Shown here in pieces: positions 36,601 to 46,420 of a stretch of DNA of 64,000 nt. Each line of letters begins with the position of its first letter. The first letter of the stretch is position 1. The DNA lies in contig NZ_BAPT01000038.1 in the NCBI RefSeq assembly GCF_025995235.1, positions 62,001 to 126,000 on the forward strand, written 5' to 3'. Under the pieces are notes generated by a model. The model had not been told where the DNA came from and ran no database searches. It saw only the letters and a program-made list of their open reading frames with translations. Made by a program: the position numbers and the translations under genes. Source of the stretch: Ameyamaea chiangmaiensis (lineage in GTDB: Bacteria; Pseudomonadota; Alphaproteobacteria; Acetobacterales; Acetobacteraceae).

Positions 36601-37420
36601 TCGCGCCCGCACAGATCAGAACGGCCGCCGCAACCCGTCGTCGCCGGACCGGCTCATGCAGCACCAGCGCCGAGATCGCGACGCCGAAAACGATCGACGT
36701 CTCGCGCAGGGCCGCGATCACGGCCACCGGCGCCCGTGTCATGGCCCACAACGCCAGACCGTAGGACGCAAGGGTACCGGCGCCCCCGGTCAGGGCGGCA
36801 GCACCATTGCGCGACGCGTAGGCGACCAGCGCGTCGCGTCGGACGATGACGGCCCAGCCGAGAAGCGGCACACCGGTCAGGATCGACAGCCACAGCGTGT
36901 AGGCCGCGGGCGCGCCGGACAGACGAACCCCGGTGCCATCGACGAGCGTGTATCCGGCGATGACGACGGCGTTGATCAGCGCAATGGTGGTGCCAGCGTG
37001 GCCGTCCTTCCGGCGTTGTCCTCCCGTCATGCACAGGATGCCCGCGCAGATCGTGGCAACACCTGCCCATGCCTCGGTCGATAAGGCATCGCGGCCGAGG
37101 CCCAGCGTCGTGGCCGTCGCGACCAGTAGAGGTGCGGTCCCGCGCATGAGGGGGTAGGTCTGGCTCATGTCCGCGAGGTGGTAGGCGCGGGCGACGAGCG
37201 CGAAGTAGACAACCTGAAGCAGGCTGGAGGTGGCGAGGTAGGGCCAGCTTGCGCGCGCGGGGGGCGGCAGGAACGGCACGCAGAGCAGCCCGAGCACGGC
37301 GGCCGCCGTGGCGACCAGCACCGTGGTCAGAAGCGTGTCGCTGCCGCGCTTGACGATGGCATTCCATGTGGCGTGCAGGGAGGCTGCGAACAGGACGACG
37401 GCGAAGACGACGGGAGACAT
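36575..37420 (-). CDS. EamA/DMT family transporter
   Basis: A 281-aa inner-membrane protein with about ten helices in two EamA repeats. ATG 37420 is chosen as the first methionine before the initial helix (MSPVVFAVVLFAASLHATWNA). An upstream in-frame start at 37486 would add 22 polar residues. The second repeat ends ALRETSIVFGVAISALVLHEPVRRRR, a typical DMT signature. Substrate unknown. Confidence 0.88.
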   Translation of the reverse strand: MSPVVFAVVLFAASLHATWNAIVKRGSDTLLTTVLVATAAAVLGLLCVPFLPPPARASWPYLATSSLLQVVYFALVARAYHLADMSQTYPLMRGTAPLLVATATTLGLGRDALSTEAWAGVATICAGILCMTGGQRRKDGHAGTTIALINAVVIAGYTLVDGTGVRLSGAPAAYTLWLSILTGVPLLGWAVIVRRDALVAYASRNGAAALTGGAGTLASYGLALWAMTRAPVAVIAALRETSIVFGVAISALVLHEPVRRRRVAAAVLICAGAIILRLGAG

Positions 37421-37501
37421 GGCGCGTGTGGGCCGCCGGCTGTTGTTTCGAACGCCAACCGTCTTGCCCTTGGGCGACTCTGTCAACCGAGGGGCAGGGC
37501 G

Positions 37502-39724
37502 TCAGAACTCCGTCACAGCGGCGTAGAACACGCCGCGCCGTTGTCCGTATTGCGCCTGGTACACGCCAACCCCGCTGCCGTCGCGCAATTGATAGTGATG
37601 GTCGAAAAGATTGAGAACATCGATACGAAGTTTGATATCGTGACCAAACGGTGGTCGTGTCCAGGTATATTGATAACCGGCATTGAAGATGGCGTAGGCG
37701 GGTTCCTTGTCAAGGTTCGCAAAACCACTGCGCAGGCCATTGCCGTAGAACATATCGAGAGAGACCAGATGATGGCGGCCGCTGTACGAAGCGCCGGCCG
37801 ATGCCGTGTAAAGCCCCTGATGGTCGAGCTGGATCACGTGGGACGCGATGTAGGTCAGTTCGATCGCCTCGAACTGATATTCAGCAGAATTGATCTCCCG
37901 CGCCGACGTTTTCACATACGAGAAATTGGTGAAGACCGACCACGGGCCATGACGCCAGGAATTGCCGATTTCCGCGCCATAGACCTGCCCGCGGCGATAG
38001 CTGAACGGCGCCAGTATGACGGCGCGCCCGACCTGCCCCAGATCGGTGAGGTTGTGCGCCCATTTTGAAAACGCGTCGATCGTGATCTGATCGTCGCGGG
38101 TGACGTGCTGAAGCAGTCCGGCGTCGATATAATGCGATGTTTCGACCCGCGTCGGCGTATCCGTCAGGTTTGCCGCTGCGTTCGTGGTGCCGCCAAACGC
38201 GGCCAGTGTCGACGGGTGAATGTACTGCGGCGATGGCGGTGCGAAAAAGCGCGCATAACCGAGATGAAGCGTCGTTGCGGGCGTGGCTTTCCAGACCAGA
38301 TTGGCACGGGGGCTGAGCTGCCCCTGCTGCCCGAAGGAAGACGCGAAACGATCATAGCGCAGGCCTACATTCAGGGTCAGCGTGCGTGTGATGCGATATT
38401 CGTCCTGGAGATAGGCCCCTGCCTCTACCGACCAGTTTCCGGTATTGTCGATTATCCTCCGGGGTGTGGCGCTGGTCTGCACGCCCACGTCGTCAACCGG
38501 CAAGACAAGCGAATTGGTGTCCAGCCGTTCGGCGGTATAGTGCCCCAGAAGTCCGGCGCGGATCGTATGGCGGGTGCCGCTGTCCCACGACAGGTCGAGT
38601 TGCAGGCCGCCCGTGGTGAAATCGTTGATTTCATGTTCCGCGACGCCCTGAAAGACGAGGTCGCGCACCGGATCGGGCGTGTAATCGATGCGGCCGTACC
38701 GGAAATACGGCGATACCTGAAGATTCACGCGCTCTCCGGTGCGTTGATAGGACAGGACCGCATACGCGTTCTGTTCGGTCTGTCGGTCGTCCAGGTCGCG
38801 CGAGCGCGGGGCCGCCGTGTCGGTCGAGACACCGTCGATCCGAAAAAGCGCGGGAAGATTCGGTGTGTTGGGCAGTTCAAAGTCGGCCTGCGAGAAACTT
38901 GTCAGCAGCGAGAGGCGGCTTTGATTGTCCAGTCGTTCGGACAGGTAGCCGAACGCCTTGATCTGCTGGGTCAGGTCATGGATCGGCCGAAAGGTGTCGG
39001 TCGGATTCTCGATACCGATGGTGTTGCGGTTGTACGACACGGTGGCGAAATAATCGAGATGTCCTGTTTGACCGCCAAGCTGAAGCGACGGCGTGACGGT
39101 GTTGTAGCTTCCACCATACAGCGAGAGCTGGCTGTGTTTCAGCGACGCCCCGCTTTTGGTCGCGACATCCACCACCCCTGCGGTGCGAAACCCGAACTGG
39201 GCGGGCAGGGTGCCGGTCAACAGGCTGACGGTCTGGATGATCCGCGTGTCGAGTTCCTGTCCGAAACCGTTCAGTCCCTCGGGTAGAAGCACGCCGTTCA
39301 CCCGGTAGGTCAGGCCGCCATGTTCGCCCCGCACGTGCACCTCGCCATAACTGTCGAGCACGACACCGGGCATCCGCAGCATGATCTGGCTGAACGGTGC
39401 GTTCTGGCCTTGGGGGGTTGCCGTGATCTGGCGTTGGTCGATCCCGTAGGACACGGCGCCCAGGGCCGGCGACAGGCGTCCACGGGCCTGATCCAGATGC
39501 CCGACGACGGAGATCGCCTCGGTGGCATGGGGCGGCGTGGACGCCGGCCGGGTTTTCGGCGTGCGAGGGTTGGGAACCGTGGCCGGCGCAGGGCTTGTCG
39601 CGGCGGCGTTGCCTGGGACGAGGACGGTCGATGCCAGCAGGGAGAGCAGGGGCCAATGGAGATGGCGGCGCCAAAATGCACTCCACTCCACAATATAGCA
39701 GTTACTATGCTGTGTTCGCGACAT
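37502..39724 (-). CDS. TonB-dependent outer membrane receptor
   Basis: A 740-aa receptor from ATG 39724, which has GGAGG nine bases upstream. The N-terminal export region LHWPLLSLLASTVLVPGNAAA is followed by a proline-rich linker and a plug domain (about 75-200; PFSQIMLRMPGVVLDSYGEVHVRGEHGG, LPAQFGFRTAGVVDVATKSG). A 22-strand-type barrel follows, with the closing aromatic residue in AAVTEF. Transport of a metal chelate, vitamin or sugar across the outer membrane is expected. No partner genes identify the ligand. Confidence 0.92.
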   Translation of the reverse strand: MSRTQHSNCYIVEWSAFWRRHLHWPLLSLLASTVLVPGNAAATSPAPATVPNPRTPKTRPASTPPHATEAISVVGHLDQARGRLSPALGAVSYGIDQRQITATPQGQNAPFSQIMLRMPGVVLDSYGEVHVRGEHGGLTYRVNGVLLPEGLNGFGQELDTRIIQTVSLLTGTLPAQFGFRTAGVVDVATKSGASLKHSQLSLYGGSYNTVTPSLQLGGQTGHLDYFATVSYNRNTIGIENPTDTFRPIHDLTQQIKAFGYLSERLDNQSRLSLLTSFSQADFELPNTPNLPALFRIDGVSTDTAAPRSRDLDDRQTEQNAYAVLSYQRTGERVNLQVSPYFRYGRIDYTPDPVRDLVFQGVAEHEINDFTTGGLQLDLSWDSGTRHTIRAGLLGHYTAERLDTNSLVLPVDDVGVQTSATPRRIIDNTGNWSVEAGAYLQDEYRITRTLTLNVGLRYDRFASSFGQQGQLSPRANLVWKATPATTLHLGYARFFAPPSPQYIHPSTLAAFGGTTNAAANLTDTPTRVETSHYIDAGLLQHVTRDDQITIDAFSKWAHNLTDLGQVGRAVILAPFSYRRGQVYGAEIGNSWRHGPWSVFTNFSYVKTSAREINSAEYQFEAIELTYIASHVIQLDHQGLYTASAGASYSGRHHLVSLDMFYGNGLRSGFANLDKEPAYAIFNAGYQYTWTRPPFGHDIKLRIDVLNLFDHHYQLRDGSGVGVYQAQYGQRRGVFYAAVTEF

Positions 39725-39881
39725 ATCCGCCTGCCTCCGCCTGTCAGGAACCGGGACGCGCTCCGGGCGTCCGAGGCCACGACATAGCGTGAGCGCGAAC
39801 AAATATGCAATATGCTATATTAATCACCCGCAGGGAGCACGCGCTCGGTGCTAGCCCGCCCCATGGCGCGCCTGATCGAGG

Positions 39882-40505
39882 TCAGGCGCTCAGCAGCGCC
39901 ATGTCCGCATTGGCGGTCGGGGGGGTGTGATCCGGATCGACCATGCGCCGAAGCGCGGCGGGGTAGAGGCGGTGTTCCTGCACCAGAACGCGCGCGGCGA
40001 GTGTCTCCGGCGTGTCGCCCGGCAGCACGGGCACGGCGGCCTGTGCGACGATCGGGCCTTCATCCATGCCTTCGGTGACAAGATGCACGGTGCATCCATG
40101 CAGACGCGCGCCCGCGCCCAGCGCGCGCTCGTGCGTGTGCAGCCCGGGGAACGCCGGCAGCAGGCTGGGATGGATATTGAGCATCCGGCCAGCCCAGGCG
40201 CCGGTCAGGAAGGGGGTCAGAAGACGCATGTACCCCGCAAGGCAGACCAGTTCGACGCCCGCGTCCCGCAGCGTCGCATCGATCGCACGCTCATGCGCCT
40301 CCCGATCACGGCCGAAGGGCGTGTGGTCGATGGCGGCGATGGCGAGCCCCGCCTGGCGCGCGGCATCGAGTCCCGCCGCGTCGGGGCGATTGGACAGCAC
40401 GAGCGCGATGTCCGCCGGGAACCCGGGATCGCGGCAGGCGTCGATCAGCGCGCTCATGTTGCTGCCGCGCCCGCTGATCAGGATGGCGATTCGCCGCTTG
40501 TGCAT
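39882..40505 (-). CDS. purN: Phosphoribosylglycinamide formyltransferase
   Basis: Third step of purine synthesis, transferring a formyl group from 10-formyl-THF to GAR. The protein is 207 aa. It starts RRIAILISGRGSNMSALIDA, has the active-site AGYMRLLTPFL and MLNIHPSLLPAFPGLHTHERAL (with catalytic histidine), and HLVTEGMDEGPIVAQAAVPV. The start overlaps the purM stop (TGATG), so the two are coupled. Confidence 0.97.
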   Translation of the reverse strand: MHKRRIAILISGRGSNMSALIDACRDPGFPADIALVLSNRPDAAGLDAARQAGLAIAAIDHTPFGRDREAHERAIDATLRDAGVELVCLAGYMRLLTPFLTGAWAGRMLNIHPSLLPAFPGLHTHERALGAGARLHGCTVHLVTEGMDEGPIVAQAAVPVLPGDTPETLAARVLVQEHRLYPAALRRMVDPDHTPPTANADMALLSA

Positions 40506-41635
40506 CAGACCCCGGCCCGGAAGGCGGGGTGTGCGGACAGGCGCAGGCTGGCGGGTGCCTGTGCGTCGGACGCGGCGTCCAGACGGCCGATCCGGTAGGC
40601 ATCTTCGCCCATGGCGGCCAGTTCGGCCAGGACCCTGTCCGGCTCGGGGGTGATCAGCACCATGCCGACGCCGCAGTTGAACACGCGAAGCATCTCGTCG
40701 GTCGCCACCTGCCCTGTCTCGGCCAGCCAGCCGAAGACGGGCGGGATCGGCCACGCGGTGCCGTCGATCACCGCGTCACATCCCTTCGGCAGGACGCGCG
40801 GCAGATTGCCGGGCAGGCCACCGCCGGTGATGTGGGCGGCGCCATGCAACAGACCGGCGCGATGCAGCGCGAGCACCGGCTGGACATACAGCTTTGTCGG
40901 CACCATCAGCGCCTGCGCCAGCGTCCGGTCCGGCGCGAAGGGGGCCGGGGCGTCCCAGCCGAGCCCGCTGTTGCGCACGATCGCGCGGACCAGCGAAAAC
41001 CCGTTGGAGTGCACGCCGCTCGACGGCAGGGCGATCAGCGTATCGCCCGGGCCGATGGCGCCGGGCAACAGGGCCGAGCGCTCTGCCGCACCGACCGAGA
41101 AGCCGGCCAGATCGTAATGTCCGGCGGCATACATGCCCGGCATCTCCGCCGTCTCGCCACCGACCAGCGCACAACCGGATTCGGCGCAGCCGCGCGCGAT
41201 GCCGCGAACGATCGAGGCCGCGTCCTCGACGGCCAGTTTGCCGGTCGCGAAATAATCGAGAAAGAACAGCGGTTCCGCACCCTGGACCACCAGATCGTTG
41301 ACGCACATGGCCACCAGATCGACGCCGACGTCCGTATGCAGGCCCGTTTCGATGGCGATCATCAGCTTGGTGCCCACACCATCGGTGCACGACACCAGCA
41401 CGGGGTCCGTGAACCCGGCGGCCTTGAGGTCGAACAGCGCACCGAAGCCGCCCAGGCCGCCCATCGTGCCGCGTCGGTCGGTCGCGCGGGCGGCCGGTTT
41501 GATCGCCTCGACCAGCGCATCGCCCGCCTCGATATCGACACCGGCATGGCGGTATGTGGCGCCCCCCGACGAAGCCTTGGCGGCGGGTCCGTTGGCGGGG
41601 ACGCCCGTGCTGTCGGACGAAGGCGGGATGCTCAT
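40505..41635 (-). CDS. purM: Phosphoribosylformylglycinamidine cyclo-ligase (AIR synthetase)
   Basis: Forms aminoimidazole ribonucleotide from FGAM with ATP. The protein is 376 aa, including a short N-terminal extension before YRHAGVDIEAGDALVEAIKP. Diagnostic motifs: GGFGALFDLK, LVSCTDGVGTKLMIA, MCVNDLVVQGAEPLFFLDYFATGK and GGETAEMPGMY. Coupled to purN and divergent from hdaA, which is the arrangement expected in alphaproteobacteria. Confidence 0.97.
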   Translation of the reverse strand: MSIPPSSDSTGVPANGPAAKASSGGATYRHAGVDIEAGDALVEAIKPAARATDRRGTMGGLGGFGALFDLKAAGFTDPVLVSCTDGVGTKLMIAIETGLHTDVGVDLVAMCVNDLVVQGAEPLFFLDYFATGKLAVEDAASIVRGIARGCAESGCALVGGETAEMPGMYAAGHYDLAGFSVGAAERSALLPGAIGPGDTLIALPSSGVHSNGFSLVRAIVRNSGLGWDAPAPFAPDRTLAQALMVPTKLYVQPVLALHRAGLLHGAAHITGGGLPGNLPRVLPKGCDAVIDGTAWPIPPVFGWLAETGQVATDEMLRVFNCGVGMVLITPEPDRVLAELAAMGEDAYRIGRLDAASDAQAPASLRLSAHPAFRAGV

Positions 41636-41768
41636 GGGGTGGCGGGCCCTTTTTGGCTTGCCCCGACTCGTTCTGTTCCGCTTTTGTGCGCGTGCGGCTC
41701 AGACGGGATCGGGCCGGGATGTGGTCTTCGGCCCCTCTTTAGGGCAGGTCGCGCGCGCGCGCAAAGCG

Positions 41769-42533
41769 ATGGTGCAGGTCTTGATGCAGAAACGGCACGA
41801 GCAGGCGGCCTTTGCCGCCACAGGCGCCGGGCAACTTGCCCTGCCGCTCGACCGCGCGGAGGATTTCACCCGCGCGGGTTTCATCTGTGCGCCCTCGAAC
41901 CTTGAAGCGCGCGCCTGGCTTGGCCACGAGCGCTGGCCGGAGGGGCGTCTGGTGCTCTGGGGTGATGGCGGGTCGGGCAAGACGCATCTTTTGCGCCTGT
42001 GGGCTGCGCGCGGCGGTGCGGGGGGCATGATGCTGTGCGAGGGGCCCGCGCTGTCGCAGGGCGATGTGCCCGCGTTGCTCGACAACCCTTGCGGCATTGC
42101 GCTTGACGATGCCGATCGCGTGCCGTGCGAGCGTGCGTTGCTTCACCTGCTCAATGCGGCGCGCGAGGCGGCGGTGCCCGTCCTGATGGCCGCACGGCTT
42201 CCCCCGGCGCGCTGGCCCGTCGTGCTGCCCGATCTGCAGAGCCGTCTGCGCGCGACGGTCGCTGTCGGGCTCGGCCGGCCGGACGAGAGTTTGCTGCGGG
42301 CGCTGCTGATGCGGCATCTGGCCGAACGGCAGATCGTCGTGGCGCAGCCGGTGATGGAATGGCTGCTGCGACGGCTGCCACGCTCGCCGGACTCGGTGCG
42401 CGAGGCCGTTATGCGGCTGGATCGTGCGGGGCTGGAAGCGGGCGGCCGGATCACGCGCGCTATGGCGCAGGACGTCCTCGACTCGATGGCCGAGACGATG
42501 CCCCCGTCGGGCCCTGACGCCATTTCGCCCTAA
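41769..42533 (+). CDS. hdaA: DnaA-related replication regulator HdaA
   Basis: A 254-aa AAA+ protein related to the DnaA core without its DNA-binding domain. In alphaproteobacteria HdaA stimulates ATP hydrolysis by DnaA on the clamp to prevent re-initiation. It has QLALPLDRAEDF, where the Q-L-x-LPL-type sequence resembles a clamp-binding motif, Walker A WGDGGSGKTHLLRLW and LDDADRV as Walker B. The sensor/lid region ends LLRRLPRSPDSVREAVMRLDRAG. Start may be ATG 41769 or 41784. The longer upstream frame is antisense to purM and is not coding. Confidence 0.85.
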   Translation: MVQVLMQKRHEQAAFAATGAGQLALPLDRAEDFTRAGFICAPSNLEARAWLGHERWPEGRLVLWGDGGSGKTHLLRLWAARGGAGGMMLCEGPALSQGDVPALLDNPCGIALDDADRVPCERALLHLLNAAREAAVPVLMAARLPPARWPVVLPDLQSRLRATVAVGLGRPDESLLRALLMRHLAERQIVVAQPVMEWLLRRLPRSPDSVREAVMRLDRAGLEAGGRITRAMAQDVLDSMAETMPPSGPDAISP

Positions 42534-42606
42534 GTCGCCCCTTACCGCGCCCTGTTCGGGGCGGTAGGATCGCGCGGCGATACAGACGAGGCGGGGAGAC
42601 ACGACG

Positions 42607-44859
42607 GTGGCACAAGCGATCCGGACCGGAACCAAGACGGGCAAGCGGCGTCCCGTGCCGCGCGGACGGACAGCCCCCATCGCACTGCGCGCGCCGCTTG
42701 ACGAGATGGTGGGCGACGATGTGCTGCACGCGTCCGCGCGCTTCATCAACCGCGAGCTGTCATGGCTCGACTTCAACCAGCGCGTGGTCGAGGAGGCCGA
42801 AAACCCGCGCAATCCGCTGCTGGAGCGTCTGCGGTTCCTGGCGATCAGTGCCAGCAATCTGGACGAATTCTATTCCGTGCGCGTGGCGGGTCTGGTCGGG
42901 CAGGTACGCGAGGGGCTGATCACGACGTCTCCGGACGGGCTGACGCCCGCGCAGCAGCTGGTTGCCGTGCGGGAGCGCACCGATCGCCTGCTGACCGAGC
43001 AGCAGCGCGTCTGGAACGACCTGCGCGGCCTGCTGGCCGAAGCCGGGGTGGTGGTGTGCGATCCGCAAAGCCTGTCCGACGGCGAGCGCGCGTGGCTGGA
43101 AGAGGCGTTCATGGAGCGCGTCTTCCCCGTTCTCACGCCGCTGTCGATCGACCCGGCGCACCCGCTGCCGTTCATCCCGAACATGGGGCTTGCCCTCGCG
43201 CTGCATCTGGGGGACGTCGAATCCGGACGTTTCGTCATGAGCGCCCTGATCGTGCTGCCGGGTCAGGTGCAGCGCTTCGTGCGTCTGCCGTCCGCCGACA
43301 AGGGCGTGGCGCGCTTCGTCGCGCTCGAAGACCTGATCGTGCTGTGCATCGACCGTCTGTTTCCGGGGCTGAAGACCCTCGAAGCCGGTCTGCTGCGTGT
43401 GATTCGCGATACGGATGTCGAGTTCGAGGACGAGGCCGAGGATCTGGTGCGCTCCTACGAAACGGCGTTGAAGCGTCGTCGCCGGGGTGTTGCCATCCAC
43501 CTCGACCTCGAAGCGCGCATGCCCGAAGACCTCGGGCGTGCCATCGCCGATGACATGGACGTCCCCGCCGATGAGGTCACGGTCCAGAAAGGCCTGATCG
43601 GTGTCGTGGACCTCAAGCAATTGATCGTCGACGACCGGCCGGACCTTCTGTTTCCGCCCTATACCCCGCGCTTTCCCGAACGCGTGCTCGATTTCGGTGG
43701 CGACTGTTTCGCGGCGATCCGGGCGAAGGACATCATCGTTCACCACCCGTTCGAGAGTTTCGACGTGGTGGTGCAGTTCCTGCGTCAGGCGGCGCTGGAC
43801 CCGGCGGTCGTGGCGATCAAGCAGACGCTGTACCGCACGTCCCGTGACAGCCCGATCGTCAAGGCGCTGGTCGAGGCGGCCGAGGGTGGAAAGTCCGTCA
43901 CCGCGATGGTCGAACTGCGCGCCCGCTTTGACGAGGAGGCCAATATTCGCCTCGCGCGTTCGCTGGAGGCCGCTGGGGTGCAGGTCGTGTTCGGATTCGC
44001 CGACCTCAAGACCCACGCCAAACTCAGCCTCGTCGTGCGGCGCGAAGGGCGGGCGCTGCGGTCCTACGCCCATTTCGGGACCGGGAATTATCACCCGATC
44101 ACGGCCCGTATTTACACCGACCTGTCGTTCTTCACCTGCGATCCGCAACTGGTGCGCGATTCGGCGCGGCTGTTCAACTACATGACCGGCTATGCCATGC
44201 CGGCGAAAATGGAGGCGATCGCCTTCTCGCCGGTCACGTCGCGCACGACGCTGATGGGCCTGATCGAGGCGGAGATCGAGCACGCGAAGGCCGGGCGGCC
44301 GGCGCAGATCTGGCTGAAGATGAACTCGCTGGTCGATCCGGCCCTGATCGACGCGCTGTATGCCGCGTCGAACGCCGGGGTGAAGATCATGGGTGTCATA
44401 CGCGGGATCTGCTGCCTGCGACCCGGCGTGCCGGGCCTGTCCGAGAACATCCGCATCAAGTCGATCGTTGGGCGCTTTCTGGAGCATGCGCGCATCTTCG
44501 CGTTCGGCAATGGCCATCGCATGCCGTCGCGTCACGCTAAGGTGTTCATTTCCTCGGCGGACTGGATGGCGCGCAACATGGACTGGCGTGTCGAAAGCAT
44601 CGTGCCGATCACCAACCCGACGGTGCATGCCCAGGTGCTCGACCAGATCATGGCAACGGACCTGAAGGACAACATGCAGTCCTGGATCCTCGAACGTACC
44701 GGGCACTGGCGCCGCCTGACGCCGGGCGCGCGGCCGTTTTCGGCCCATGACTACTTCATGACCAACCCCTCCCTGTCGGGGCGTGGATCGGCGGCAAGCA
44801 CCTCCGCCATTCGCGCGACCCCGATGCCCCATCGGCCGGACCGCATTCTCGAGGATTGA
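42607..44859 (+). CDS. ppk: Polyphosphate kinase 1
   Basis: Reversibly makes inorganic polyphosphate from ATP at the membrane. The protein has 750 aa from GTG 42607. N domain FINRELSWLDFNQRVVEEAENPRNPLLERLRFL, then a head domain. The two phospholipase-D-like lobes carry the active-site histidines in LKTHAKLSLVVRREG and RHAKVFISSADWM. YAHFGTGNYHPITARIYTDLSFFT is also diagnostic. It forms a unit with the exopolyphosphatase gene that follows. Confidence 0.97.
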   Translation: MAQAIRTGTKTGKRRPVPRGRTAPIALRAPLDEMVGDDVLHASARFINRELSWLDFNQRVVEEAENPRNPLLERLRFLAISASNLDEFYSVRVAGLVGQVREGLITTSPDGLTPAQQLVAVRERTDRLLTEQQRVWNDLRGLLAEAGVVVCDPQSLSDGERAWLEEAFMERVFPVLTPLSIDPAHPLPFIPNMGLALALHLGDVESGRFVMSALIVLPGQVQRFVRLPSADKGVARFVALEDLIVLCIDRLFPGLKTLEAGLLRVIRDTDVEFEDEAEDLVRSYETALKRRRRGVAIHLDLEARMPEDLGRAIADDMDVPADEVTVQKGLIGVVDLKQLIVDDRPDLLFPPYTPRFPERVLDFGGDCFAAIRAKDIIVHHPFESFDVVVQFLRQAALDPAVVAIKQTLYRTSRDSPIVKALVEAAEGGKSVTAMVELRARFDEEANIRLARSLEAAGVQVVFGFADLKTHAKLSLVVRREGRALRSYAHFGTGNYHPITARIYTDLSFFTCDPQLVRDSARLFNYMTGYAMPAKMEAIAFSPVTSRTTLMGLIEAEIEHAKAGRPAQIWLKMNSLVDPALIDALYAASNAGVKIMGVIRGICCLRPGVPGLSENIRIKSIVGRFLEHARIFAFGNGHRMPSRHAKVFISSADWMARNMDWRVESIVPITNPTVHAQVLDQIMATDLKDNMQSWILERTGHWRRLTPGARPFSAHDYFMTNPSLSGRGSAASTSAIRATPMPHRPDRILED

Positions 44860-44932
44860 TCACCCGGCAAACCATGGCTAAAGGCCCCCTCATGATGCGC
44901 ACCTGTCCCTTCATCGTCCCCCGCTTCCGGCC

Positions 44933-46414
44933 ATGAACACACTGGCCGTCCGGCGTTCGGCTGTCGTCGATCTGGGTTCGAACTCCGTTCGGCTCGTGGT
45001 GTTCGAGGGGACGTCCCGGACGCCGGTGATGATCTTCAACGAAAAGGCCGTGCTCAAGCTTGGTCGTGGTCTGACCACCACCGGGCGCCTGAACGAAGAA
45101 GGTGTCGGCATGGCCATGGAGGTCATGAGCCGCTTTCACGCCATCGCACGCGCCATGGACGCCGACCCGTTCGAGATCCTGGCGACCGCCGCCGTCCGGG
45201 ATGCCAGCAATGGCCCCGAATTCGTCGAGGCGCTGCGCCACTACATGCCCGGCGTCCCGATCCGCATTCTCAGCGGCACGGAAGAGGCCGATTATTCCGC
45301 GACCGGCGTGTTGTGCAGTGTGCCTGATGCCGACGGGCTGGTTGCCGATATCGGCGGCGGATCGCTTGAACTGATCCGTATGGAGCACGGCGTCCGTCAT
45401 GAGGCGATTTCGCTGCCGCTGGGCGTGATCCGTCTGAACGACCGCTCCGGCGGCGATCTGGGCGTCGCGCGAACGCTGGTGGAACAGGACCTTGCCACGG
45501 TCGGCTGGCTCAAGGCCATGGAGGGCAAGCCGCTCTATCTGGTGGGCGGGGCGTTCCGCGCGCTGGCGCGGCTCCAGATCGCGCGCGTGGCCTATCCGCT
45601 GAACATCGTCCATCTCTATACCCTGGGTCTCAAGGAGGCGCAGGAAATGACCGAATGGGTGCGCGGCGCCCCCCGCCGCACGCTGGAGCGCCTGCCCGGT
45701 GCCCCGCGCAAGCGACTGGACGACGCGCCGTTCGCCGCCACGGTGTTGCGTCGTCTGTTGCGCGTCGGCCAGCCTCCGTCGGTCGTATTTTGCGTCGATG
45801 GCCTGCGGGAAGGGTGGTATATGGACCGGGTGGCGACGGGAACTCCGGACGCCGACCCGCGCGAGAGCGTCGCGCGTGAGATGTGTGGCCGTCTTGGGCG
45901 CAGTGCCGTCCTGCCGCCCGCGCTGATCGACTGGACCGCCGGTCTGTTCCCCAACGCCGATGCCGAACGCGACCGGCTGCGTCGCGAGGCATGCTGGATG
46001 TCGGATGTCGGGTCGTACGACCATCCCGAATATCGTGCCGAGCAGACCTACCTGCGGATTCTGCGGATGCAGGGCGTCGCGTTCGGTCATACGGCCCGCG
46101 CCTTTATCGCCCTGGCGCTGGCCATCCGGTACGAGAGCGAGGCCAGTCAGAGCTGGCTCGACCCGTCGCGCCGCCTGCTGAATGAGGAACAGTTCACCGC
46201 CGCCGTGACGCTCGGGCTTGCGCTGCGTCTGGCCTACACCGTCTGCGGTGGCGCCCTGACGCTTCTGGACGGGACCTCGCTGCGGCGCGAGGCGGATCGG
46301 GTCGTGCTGCGTCTGGCATCCGGACGTCTGGCCGTGCGCGGGGAAGCGGTGCGACGGCGACTGGACCGACTGGCCCAGTCCCTCAATCTGGCTGCAGAGA
46401 TCGAGGAAGGCTGA
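44933..46414 (+). CDS. ppx: Exopolyphosphatase / Ppx-GppA family phosphatase
   Basis: A 493-aa ASKHA-fold phosphatase that removes phosphate from polyphosphate or pppGpp. Motifs: VVDLGSNSVRLVVFEG (phosphate loop 1), TAAVRDASNGPEFVEA, LSGTEEADYSATGVL, and VADIGGGSLELIRM (loop 2). A helical C-terminal extension follows. Placement directly after ppk favours polyphosphate as substrate. A ppx-type GTPase role cannot be excluded. Confidence 0.94.
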   Translation: MNTLAVRRSAVVDLGSNSVRLVVFEGTSRTPVMIFNEKAVLKLGRGLTTTGRLNEEGVGMAMEVMSRFHAIARAMDADPFEILATAAVRDASNGPEFVEALRHYMPGVPIRILSGTEEADYSATGVLCSVPDADGLVADIGGGSLELIRMEHGVRHEAISLPLGVIRLNDRSGGDLGVARTLVEQDLATVGWLKAMEGKPLYLVGGAFRALARLQIARVAYPLNIVHLYTLGLKEAQEMTEWVRGAPRRTLERLPGAPRKRLDDAPFAATVLRRLLRVGQPPSVVFCVDGLREGWYMDRVATGTPDADPRESVAREMCGRLGRSAVLPPALIDWTAGLFPNADAERDRLRREACWMSDVGSYDHPEYRAEQTYLRILRMQGVAFGHTARAFIALALAIRYESEASQSWLDPSRRLLNEEQFTAAVTLGLALRLAYTVCGGALTLLDGTSLRREADRVVLRLASGRLAVRGEAVRRRLDRLAQSLNLAAEIEEG

Positions 46415-46420
46415 CGGGAT

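Noticed and set aside
41298..41768. N-terminal extension of hdaA
   Set aside because: The frame is open but overlaps purM in antisense. HdaA homology starts only near 41769.
42760..44832. 690-codon open frame on the minus strand
   Set aside because: Lies entirely opposite ppk. Composition (H, R, Q-rich) is that of a shadow.
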